In this document: positions 1 through 5,031 of the stretch, piece after piece | How the letters are laid out: each line of letters opens with the position of its first letter | Position numbering within the stretch: position 1 is the stretch's first letter | NCBI GenBank assembly: GCA_964404395.1 | Contig: CAYOKA010000151.1 | Span: 1-5,031 of the forward strand | Source: JAAYBT01 sp964404395 | Lineage (GTDB): Bacteria > Bacillota > Clostridia > Acetivibrionales > DTU013 | DNA: 5,031 nt | Reading direction: 5' to 3' | The notes under the pieces: generated by a model | What the model was told of the DNA's origin: nothing | The model's database searches: none | Seen by the model: the letters and a program-made list of their open reading frames with translations, nothing else | Translations under genes and position numbers: made by a program

Positions 1-1224
1 ACCGACATGCTGATAGCCTGTGCAAACGCAGGCCTTGAAAAGGGAAATGCCGATAGCGAACTGCAGGCTGTAATTAACAGATTTTCAGGTATAGCATCTG
101 AGCTAAATGTTTCTAATCAAGTTGTTCAAGCTATTGCAGATGATTTGAGGGCTCGTGTAGAAGCAGATAAAAGTGACAAGGGGAAATATATGGACAGCCT
201 GAAGGCTGCGGGCGAAGACAATTGCGCAAAACTGGTCGCCGCATATCTGCAAAGCATCGGAGTGGATGCGCGCTATGTCAATCCGGGCGATGCCGGCTTG
301 TTGCTGAGTGACGAATATGGTAATGCTCAGGTGCTCCCACAGTCCTATGATAATCTGAAATCTCTAACTGATTACAGTGGAATTACCGTTTTCCCGGGAT
401 TTTTCGGTTATTCGCAAAAGGGTGATGTTGTGACCCTGCCGAGAGGTGGTTCCGACATTACAGGCTCAATTGTAGCTGCCGCTGTTAATGCAAGTCTGTA
501 CGAAAACTTTACAGATGTAGATAGCATTTATTCCGTGAATCCAAACCTAATCAACTCTCCAAAGCCAATTAGAGAGCTGACCTACAAAGAGATGCGAGAG
601 CTGTCCTACGCCGGCTTTAGTGTGTTTCACGAGGAGGCACTTATCCCTGTTTACAAGAAGGGCATCCCGGTGTGTGTGAAAAACACGGACAATCCCTCTG
701 CGCCGGGAACCACTATTGTACCGGAACGCAGTTTCATTACGAAGCCGGTTGTGGGAATAGCCAGTCATGACGGTTTTTGTTTCATTTACATCAGCAAATA
801 TCTTATGAACCGTGAAGTGGGTTTCGGCCGCAAGGTCTTACAAATCCTTGAGGACGAGCATATCTCATTCGATCATATGCCTTCCGGAATCGATAATATG
901 TCGATCATAATAAAGCAAAGCTTCCTGGATAGTCAAAAAGAAATGAGAATTGTGGAGCGTATTAAAAAAGAACTAGCCGTAGATGATGTATCAGTTGTCA
1001 AGGATTTAGCCCTTGTTGTGATTGTCGGCGAAGGGATGCGTAATACCCGTGGAATAACCGCCCGGGCTTCCACCTCACTGGCTAAAGCAGGGATTAACCT
1101 GGAAATGATTAGTCAGGGTCCGTCTGAGGTGAGCATGATCTTCGGAGTCAGGGCAGTCGAGAGTAACAAGGCCGTTTGCGCATTATATGAAGAGTTTTTC
1201 AATAGGCCGGAAATGAAGGCGTGA
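1..1224 (+). CDS. lysC: Aspartate kinase (EC 2.7.2.4), 5'-truncated by window edge
   Basis: This enzyme phosphorylates L-aspartate with ATP to 4-phospho-aspartate in the cytoplasm, the first step toward lysine/diaminopimelate, threonine and methionine. The frame is open from base 1, reading TDMLIACANAG. In relatives the TDML segment lies about 50 residues in, after the KFGGSS nucleotide-binding motif, so the real start is upstream; the ATG at base 7 is internal. Visible here are the kinase signature RGGSDITGS (442-468), followed by YENFTDVDSIYSVNP and RELTYKEMRELSYAG. Then come two ACT domains: the first around FGRKVLQILEDE (from 823) and PSGIDNMSI, the second around LALVVIVGEGM, AGINLEMISQG and PSEVSMIFGV (roughly 1000-1200). 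Tandem ACT domains mean allosteric feedback by lysine and/or threonine in this family, but the effector cannot be read from sequence. The gene ends in TGA. The family call is very secure; the symbol lysC is the generic choice because Clostridia can carry several isozymes. Confidence 0.95.
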   Translation, partial: TDMLIACANAGLEKGNADSELQAVINRFSGIASELNVSNQVVQAIADDLRARVEADKSDKGKYMDSLKAAGEDNCAKLVAAYLQSIGVDARYVNPGDAGLLLSDEYGNAQVLPQSYDNLKSLTDYSGITVFPGFFGYSQKGDVVTLPRGGSDITGSIVAAAVNASLYENFTDVDSIYSVNPNLINSPKPIRELTYKEMRELSYAGFSVFHEEALIPVYKKGIPVCVKNTDNPSAPGTTIVPERSFITKPVVGIASHDGFCFIYISKYLMNREVGFGRKVLQILEDEHISFDHMPSGIDNMSIIIKQSFLDSQKEMRIVERIKKELAVDDVSVVKDLALVVIVGEGMRNTRGITARASTSLAKAGINLEMISQGPSEVSMIFGVRAVESNKAVCALYEEFFNRPEMKA

Positions 1225-1962
1225 TTATCCTCTCCGCTTCAAGGAGATCTGATGGATTTTCTCGATGATTTTGTCCTTTAAGAGCAGCCCGGCTAGGAAC
1301 AATACTACTGCGGCCACGCACAATATGATAACCAGAGCATAATTACCGTTATGTGCACCGTGGCCTATATAAGAAGACGCCAGCAGTGCCGGGAACCTGC
1401 CTATCATTATAATTATGAAAAAACGAAGCGGCTTTACAGGAGTAACTCCTGCAATATATGTCAAAACATCCTTTGGTATCCCCGGAATAAGGAATAAAAT
1501 AAAGGTAGCAGCTTCGCTTTTTGAGCTGCTGAAAATAGAATTGAACTTTTTTATTTGAGTCTCTGATGCAACCAGTCTAACCAGTGGATAGCCAAGAAGC
1601 CGCACGATGGAAAAAACCAGTATTGAGCCCAGAAGAATACCAATCAGTGAGTACAATGTCCCCAGCCATGTCCCATAGATGTATCCTCCTGCAATCTGCA
1701 CAATCTCTCCCGGAATCGCCGCCACAAGAATCTGTAGTATTTGTATCCCTATAAATACCAGGATACCCCTCCAGCCAAATGAATGAAGCAACCGGTCGAG
1801 ACGTTGGGGATCCCTGGTCATTTCAGTAATCTTAGGACCCAGTTTTGTTGTAAGATAAACTAATATGCCGATAAATATTGCTATGAGAGCAATATAGAGC
1901 ACCAGCTTCAGCCTTTCATTCTTGCTTCCGGCATTGTTTTTCGGTTGACCTTCGCTTTCCAA
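1225..1962 (-). CDS. TVP38/TMEM64 family (VTT domain) membrane protein
   Basis: This is a 245-residue integral membrane protein of the TVP38/TMEM64 family, related to DedA proteins. Relatives in this superfamily have been linked to lipid scrambling or transport, but the substrate of this one is unknown. After a polar N-terminus (residues 1-18) there are hydrophobic segments at about 20-37, 66-83, 100-124, 152-172, 180-197 and 208-228, ending in the basic tail ISLKRRG. Family marks are IPGEIVQIAGGYIYG (83-97), a glycine-rich segment ending IVRLLG (119-124), and the second-half motif IPGIPKDVLTYIAGVTP (159-175) followed by IGRFPALLASSYIGH. The start is TTG, chosen because AGGAGGA lies 8 bases upstream and the family-like protein begins just after it; no ATG lies nearby in frame. 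It is 99 bases downstream of the topoisomerase A gene on the same strand without a clear terminator, so read-through is possible. Its TAA stop touches the stop of the convergent aspartate kinase. Confidence 0.9.
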   Translation of the reverse strand: MESEGQPKNNAGSKNERLKLVLYIALIAIFIGILVYLTTKLGPKITEMTRDPQRLDRLLHSFGWRGILVFIGIQILQILVAAIPGEIVQIAGGYIYGTWLGTLYSLIGILLGSILVFSIVRLLGYPLVRLVASETQIKKFNSIFSSSKSEAATFILFLIPGIPKDVLTYIAGVTPVKPLRFFIIIMIGRFPALLASSYIGHGAHNGNYALVIILCVAAVVLFLAGLLLKDKIIEKIHQISLKRRG

Positions 1963-1970
1963 AGGGTTGT

Positions 1971-1977
1971 TCCTCCT
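1971..1977 (-). promoter_or_regulatory. Ribosome binding site deciding the TTG start of the VTT gene
   Basis: On the minus strand this reads AGGAGGA, a near-perfect Shine-Dalgarno sequence, followed by the 8-base spacer ACAACCCT and then TTG (1962-1960). The strength and spacing are the main reason for accepting the non-ATG start. The site lies inside the downstream copy of a partly duplicated 19-base block, listed separately. Confidence 0.8.
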
Positions 1978-2018
1978 GCCTTTTGTCTGTAAGATTTTAT
2001 CCTTCCGGCTTTTGTCTG
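1971..2018 (-). repeat. Imperfect direct repeat of a 19-base block spanning the VTT gene RBS
   Basis: Two copies lie 29 bases apart in the 99-base gap. On the minus strand the upstream copy (2018-2000) reads CAGACAAAAGCCGGAAGGA and the downstream copy (1989-1971) reads CAGACAAAAGGCAGGAGGA; 16 of 19 positions agree. The first ten bases are identical, and the purine-rich ends are GGAAGGA versus GGAGGA. The downstream copy supplies the working ribosome binding site. The upstream copy has no start codon at useful spacing. A short tandem duplication that has since drifted is the simplest reading; chance is possible at this length. The bases between the copies include TAAAAT, a fair -10 box without a convincing -35. 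No hairpin followed by a T run is visible in the rest of the gap. Confidence 0.55.
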
Positions 2019-2061
2019 CTTCACGTTGCTTTTTTCGTTTCTATGGGCTCTCCTATTCACA

Positions 2062-4251
2062 TCACTTTTCGATAGATAATGCCATTTGATTATCTTCCAC
2101 ATCCTCCTCCTTTAAATAATAACCAACTGCCGGGATGCTTTTAGTACGATAATAATCATGGTTTTTAATTCCTGATTCCTCAATCGTATCAACCGAGCAC
2201 ATCCGACTCCCCTTCTTTTGCTTCATTACCTGCACTCCCTGGGAATTCCGTGTACCCTTTGGACTAATATTGGCTGTATTAAAAACCAGAACTTTATCTA
2301 TGTCACTGCGGGCAACAAATTCCGTATCTGCTTCAAGATATTTAATGTCAACAAGCGTGGAGCGATCAGAATAAGCATTGGCCAGCTTCTTTCTGTTAGT
2401 CTTTGTCATATAGCTTTTCATTTCAATCTTTGCGCATTTGCCGTTTTCATAAGAAAAAAGTACCCAACCGGAGTAATCTTCTGTCGCAATCATGTAGAGT
2501 ATCCTTTCGCCATCATCCAGCTGCAGGAGGTTTGTCAAATATTCGCCCAGCACACTTGCCTTGCAGTCCGGAATATCATAAATGCGCAGCTTATAGACCG
2601 TGTGTCTGTTAGAGAATAAGAGCAGTTCTGCCTTATTGCGGGTTTCAATCTCCTGAAAGATTTTGTCATCATCCTTAAGCTTGTGCTCTGAACCGGCCCT
2701 CAGTGATATCAGTGATACCTTTTTCAGGTAATTTTGTTCAGTAAGGAAAAGCTTGAGGTTATAATCGTCAATCATATTCTCTTCCGTGATTACCTCAACA
2801 TGCTTCTCAAGCATAATCTGTGTCCGTCTGGGCTGAGCGTACTTCTTTGAAACCTCACCCAGCTGTTTGACGATAATTTTCAAAACCCTTTTGTTATTGC
2901 CTAATATATCCTTCAAATCAATGATTTCCTTTTGCAGCTCGTCCACTTCCGCAACCTTGTTCAAGATATACTCCCGATTGAGGTTGCGAAGCTTTATCTC
3001 CGCAATGAAGTCCGCCTGGATCTTATCAATCTCAAAGCCTTCCATTAAATTTGGCACAACCTGCACCTCGTGTTCAGTATTACGAATAATTGCCACAGCC
3101 TTGTCGATGTCCAGCAAAATCTTGCGTAAGCCCACCAGCAAATGAAGCTTTTCTTCCTTTTTCTTAATATCAAACTGTGTCTGCCTTTTTATGCACTCAG
3201 TTCGAAATTTCAGCCATTCCTCAAGTATGGTTCTAACGCCCATTACCCTCGGAATGCCGCCTACGAGAATATTGAAGTTGCAGCTGAAGGAGTCCTCAAG
3301 AGCTGTCATTTTGAACAATTTGTTCATGAGTGTATCGGGATCGGTACTTTTCTTAATATCAAGGGTAATTTTCAATCCATCTAAATCTGTCTCATCCCTG
3401 ACATCAGAAATATCTTTCACCTTCCCGCTTTTAACTAAATTAATAATTGAATCAATAATCGCTTCCGCCGATGTTGTATAAGGAATTTCAACTATTTCAA
3501 TGCAACTGTTCTTCTTGTCATAGTTATATTTTGCCCTGACCTTAAAGCCTCCGCGACCTGTTTCATATATTCCCCGCATCTCTCGTTCGTTATATATCAG
3601 GCATCCGCCCGTCGAAAAATCCGGCGCCTTAATGTATTCGATTAAATCAACATTTTCATCCTTGATATATGCAATCGCAGCATCGCAAATCTCTTTTAGA
3701 TTAAAGCTACACAGGTTACTGGCCATACCAACGGCAATGCCCTGATTGGCATTAACCAAAATGCTTGGGAACGTTGCCGGAAACAGAGTAGGCTCTTTGA
3801 GTGTCCCATCATAATTGTCAATAAAATCTACAGCGTCCTTATCAAGGTCGCGAAATAATTCTTCGCAGATTTTCTCCAGCTTGACCTCTGTATAACGAGC
3901 GGCGGCACAGCGCATATCTCTAGAATATTGCTTGCCCATATTACCCTTGGAGTCTACGTATGCATGCAGCAGAGCACCATTTCCTCTTGTCAATCTGACC
4001 ATTGTCTCATATATGGCCAGATCTCCATGAGGATTCAGCTTCATAGTTTGTCCGACCACATTAGCCGATTTTGTCCTGTTGCCTGTAAGCAGTCCCATTT
4101 TGTACATGGTGTAGAGAAGCTTTCTGTGTGACGGCTTGAAACCATCAATTTCAGGGATAGCGCGTGACACTATGACGCTCATTGCATAGGGCATGTAGTT
4201 TTGTAAAAGTGTGTCGGGTATTTTTTGTGAAACAAAATTGTTCTCAGGCAT
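2062..4251 (-). CDS. parC: Type II DNA topoisomerase subunit A (topoisomerase IV/ParC-like)
   Basis: This 729-residue protein is the DNA breakage-reunion subunit of an ATP-dependent type II topoisomerase, acting with the B subunit encoded upstream to relax and decatenate DNA. In order it shows the N-terminal winged-helix region (IPEIDGFKPSHRK, about 33-44), the quinolone-determining region PHGDLAIYETMVR (74-86), and the catalytic Arg119-Tyr120 in AAARYTE, where Tyr120 forms the covalent link to DNA. Then come ANQGIAVGMAS with the intercalating isoleucine near 172, a tower domain (about 220-335), a coiled-coil arm (about 340-470, with DIKKKEEKLHLL and NLNREYILNK), and a beta-rich C-terminal DNA-wrapping domain (about 495-700). 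No QRRGGRG-type GyrA box is present, which favours decatenase-type rather than supercoiling gyrase activity; this is inference. The start ATG has AGAGGAA at good spacing. Leu78 replaces the usual serine of the quinolone site. The family is certain, but parC rather than gyrA is a judgement. Confidence 0.92.
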   Translation of the reverse strand: MPENNFVSQKIPDTLLQNYMPYAMSVIVSRAIPEIDGFKPSHRKLLYTMYKMGLLTGNRTKSANVVGQTMKLNPHGDLAIYETMVRLTRGNGALLHAYVDSKGNMGKQYSRDMRCAAARYTEVKLEKICEELFRDLDKDAVDFIDNYDGTLKEPTLFPATFPSILVNANQGIAVGMASNLCSFNLKEICDAAIAYIKDENVDLIEYIKAPDFSTGGCLIYNEREMRGIYETGRGGFKVRAKYNYDKKNSCIEIVEIPYTTSAEAIIDSIINLVKSGKVKDISDVRDETDLDGLKITLDIKKSTDPDTLMNKLFKMTALEDSFSCNFNILVGGIPRVMGVRTILEEWLKFRTECIKRQTQFDIKKKEEKLHLLVGLRKILLDIDKAVAIIRNTEHEVQVVPNLMEGFEIDKIQADFIAEIKLRNLNREYILNKVAEVDELQKEIIDLKDILGNNKRVLKIIVKQLGEVSKKYAQPRRTQIMLEKHVEVITEENMIDDYNLKLFLTEQNYLKKVSLISLRAGSEHKLKDDDKIFQEIETRNKAELLLFSNRHTVYKLRIYDIPDCKASVLGEYLTNLLQLDDGERILYMIATEDYSGWVLFSYENGKCAKIEMKSYMTKTNRKKLANAYSDRSTLVDIKYLEADTEFVARSDIDKVLVFNTANISPKGTRNSQGVQVMKQKKGSRMCSVDTIEESGIKNHDYYRTKSIPAVGYYLKEEDVEDNQMALSIEK

Positions 4252-4256
4252 AAAAG

Positions 4257-4263
4257 TTCCTCT
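4257..4263 (-). promoter_or_regulatory. Ribosome binding site of topoisomerase subunit A
   Basis: The minus strand reads AGAGGAA, with the GAGG core seven bases before the ATG at 4251-4249. It supports this ATG as the start, and the protein begins in the usual place for the family, a few residues before the IPDTLLQNYMPYAMSVIVSR segment. Confidence 0.75.
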
Positions 4264-4294
4264 TTCTAGTCATTTTGCGTTAGCTTAGTAGTTT

Positions 4295-4334
4295 TTCGTG
4301 CACCGGCAGCAGCATTTATTCCGGTTTTGTTTCC
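4295..4334 (+). repeat. Left arm of imperfect inverted repeat
   Basis: The outer core TTCGTGCACCGGCAGC (4295-4310) matches the reverse complement of 4565-4580 at 15 of 16 bases. The inner part GTTTTGTTTCC (4324-4334) matches the other arm with one gap. About 30 of 41 aligned columns agree by eye; between the two good blocks, three of the first four differences are transitions, and then a six-base stretch does not match. This arm lies in the expected leader of the topoisomerase A mRNA, 44 bases before its start codon. Confidence 0.7.
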
Positions 4335-4362
4335 AAGCACCTACAGTATGCTCCCCTTCCAC

Positions 4363-4389
4363 ATTATAAAAGCAGAAGTAAGAAGTCAT
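4363..4389 (-). promoter_or_regulatory. Possible promoter for topoisomerase subunit A
   Basis: The minus strand has a perfect -10 box TATAAT (4368-4363). The best upstream -35 match is ATGACT (4389-4384), agreeing with TTGACA at 4 of 6 bases, but the 15-base spacer is short for a sigma-A promoter. If used, transcription would start near 4356 and give a leader of about 100 bases that contains the left repeat arm. TATAAT is common by chance in AT-rich gaps, so this is only a candidate. Confidence 0.3.
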
Positions 4390-4539
4390 ATCTCACGGGG
4401 CTAGTCGCAAGCATAGCTTCATGTGTATTGTAAAGGAAATTCGTGCTACCGCACTCAATATACTAGCTGCTCGCCCATGCAACTTGGCTGAACAGCCCCT
4501 CCCAAACAACACCATTGTTAGCAGCAGATCCTTGGAGCA

Positions 4540-4580
4540 GGAAACAAGAACTTCCGCAAACACCGCTGCCGGTACACGAA
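4540..4580 (-). repeat. Right arm of imperfect inverted repeat
   Basis: This is the partner of the arm at 4295-4334. Read on the minus strand it begins TTCGTGTACCGGCAGC (4580-4565) and ends GTTCTTGTTTCC (4551-4540). It starts 54 bases downstream of the topoisomerase B stop codon. In a transcript reading from B into A, the two arms could pair into a long imperfect stem closing a loop of about 205 bases. Confidence 0.7.
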
Positions 4581-4633
4581 CTAAACAATGCCACTAATGC
4601 TATCGAAACAGTGTTGACGTATCTGAAAATTAC

Positions 4634-5031
4634 TCAGCTTACGTCGATCATGTCCAGGAAGCTCGCCCCATTCTCTTCGATATAGCTCTTCCTGCCCTGC
4701 AGATTATCTCCCAGTAACATGTCAAAGGTCTGCTCTGTTATCTCCATTTCATCCGGCTCAATTTTTATCAGTCTTCTGGTCTTAGGGTTCATCGTGGTCA
4801 GCCACATCATTTCCGGCTCATTCTCGCCAAGCCCCTTTGAGCGTTGAATCATATACTTGCTATTACCAAGCTTCGCAAGTATTTCAATCTTCTCCTTTTC
4901 CGTGTAAGCAAAATAAGTCTTACCCTTGCTGTTGATTTCAAACAGAGGCGATTCGGCAATAAATACCTTTTCCTCCTGAATCAACGTAGGTACAAGCCTA
5001 TAAAGCATGGCTAAAATCAGTGTTCTTATCT
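4634..5031 (-). CDS. parE: Type II DNA topoisomerase subunit B (ParE/GyrB-like), C-terminal part, cut by window edge
   Basis: This is the C-terminal end (about 132 residues) of the ATPase/TOPRIM subunit that pairs with the A subunit encoded downstream. The frame is open to the window edge, entering as IRTLILAMLYRLVPTLI, which matches the segment just after the metal-binding DxD motif of the TOPRIM domain (that motif lies outside the window). The ATG at 5008-5006 is therefore internal. Next come EEKVFIAESPLFEI, the conserved QRSKGLGENEPEMMW (QRYKGLGEM in classical GyrB/ParE), TTMNPKTRRLIKI, and a typical short tail ending SFLDMIDVS before TGA. The Y-to-S and M-to-N changes in the KGLGE motif set it apart from canonical gyrase; ENxPEMMW is what I recall for the clostridial second enzyme. 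The order B then A on one strand fits an operon, but the 382-base gap is unusually long. Confidence 0.93.
   Translation of the reverse strand, partial: IRTLILAMLYRLVPTLIQEEKVFIAESPLFEINSKGKTYFAYTEKEKIEILAKLGNSKYMIQRSKGLGENEPEMMWLTTMNPKTRRLIKIEPDEMEITEQTFDMLLGDNLQGRKSYIEENGASFLDMIDVS

Larger units (their letters stand above)
4252..4633. other. 382-base intergenic region between topoisomerase subunit genes
   Basis: No gene is convincing here. Both strands are broken by stops into short frames; the longest minus-strand open stretch is about 66 codons (4593-4396), with no ribosome binding site before its first ATG. The region holds the A-subunit ribosome binding site, a possible promoter (4363-4389) and two inverted repeat arms (4295-4334 and 4540-4580). 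Weaker similarity outside the arms, from GCGTTAG at 4277 and CTAATGC ending at 4600, would give an outer span of 324 bases. No transposase, tRNA, riboswitch signature or strong hairpin-plus-T-run terminator is visible. Subunit genes of this kind normally sit close together, so an insertion or a structured leader is a fair hypothesis. Confidence 0.6.

Noticed and set aside
547..768. Minus-strand 73-residue open frame opposite the aspartate kinase gene
   Set aside because: It lies fully antisense to the conserved kinase domain and shows no recognisable motif.
1231..1247. Small hairpin TCTCC-loop-GGAGA just past the aspartate kinase stop, considered as a terminator
   Set aside because: The stem is only five pairs with a seven-base loop, no T run follows directly, and it lies within VTT coding sequence.
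1908..2102. Minus-strand 64-residue open frame spanning the gap between the VTT and topoisomerase A genes
   Set aside because: It overlaps the 3' end of one supported gene and the 5' end of another in a different frame, has a lysine/arginine-rich low-information composition, and resembles no family.
2218..2619. Plus-strand 133-residue open frame opposite the topoisomerase A gene (and shorter ones at 2403, 2867, 3142, 3191 and 3928)
   Set aside because: They are antisense to a well-supported conserved coding region, share no family features, and are shadows of its codon pattern.
4444..4455. Short palindrome GTGC-TACC-GCAC in the topoisomerase gap, considered as a T-box or operator
   Set aside because: The stem is only four pairs, the T-box consensus GGGTGGNACCGCG is absent, and no aminoacyl or biosynthetic gene follows.
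4285..4593. Minus-strand frame in the parE-parC gap: 66 open codons, with a 40-residue ATG frame (4515-4393), then one TGA and a 34-residue frame (4389-4285)
   Set aside because: Neither ATG has a ribosome binding site, the frame is interrupted by a stop, and it runs through both inverted repeat arms. It could be a relic of repeat-derived coding sequence, but nothing supports translation.

Overview
The window looks like chromosomal DNA of a Gram-positive anaerobe of the class Clostridia (Bacillota). The evidence is the protein families: a clostridial-type aspartate kinase, and a divergent gyrase/topoisomerase IV-like pair whose wording (QRSKGLGENEPEMMW in subunit B, SHRKLLYTMY in subunit A) I associate with Lachnospiraceae and relatives. 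Gene starts are preceded by strong purine-rich Shine-Dalgarno sequences, and base composition is moderate. Both ends of the window cut through a gene. No rRNA, tRNA, CRISPR array or intact transposase gene is visible.

Layout: (1) Bases 1-1224 on the plus strand hold the 3' nine-tenths of an aspartate kinase with two C-terminal ACT domains. (2) Bases 1225-1962 on the minus strand hold a small TVP38/TMEM64 (VTT-domain) membrane protein. It starts at TTG, and its stop codon directly abuts the aspartate kinase stop codon with no base between them. (3) After a 99-base gap, 2062-4251 on the minus strand holds the DNA-cleaving A subunit of a topoisomerase IV-like type II enzyme. (4) Bases 4252-4633 are a 382-base gap with no convincing gene. 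It contains a pair of imperfect inverted repeats about 40 bases long, a possible promoter and the A-subunit ribosome binding site. (5) From 4634 to the right edge, on the minus strand, is the C-terminal end of the B subunit (TOPRIM tail) of the same topoisomerase.

The two topoisomerase genes run B then A in the same direction and should encode one heterotetrameric enzyme that passes and decatenates DNA. The membrane-protein gene follows in the same direction with no obvious terminator between, so it may be co-transcribed, though no functional link is implied. The aspartate kinase faces this group convergently.

I see no clear sign of a new biological system. The part least explained by known families is the 382-base gap between the topoisomerase genes: it is long for a subunit pair and carries the inverted repeats of what could be a decayed small mobile element or a structured leader. 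Lesser points are a leucine at the quinolone-resistance position of the A subunit and a partial duplication of the ribosome-binding block before the VTT gene.
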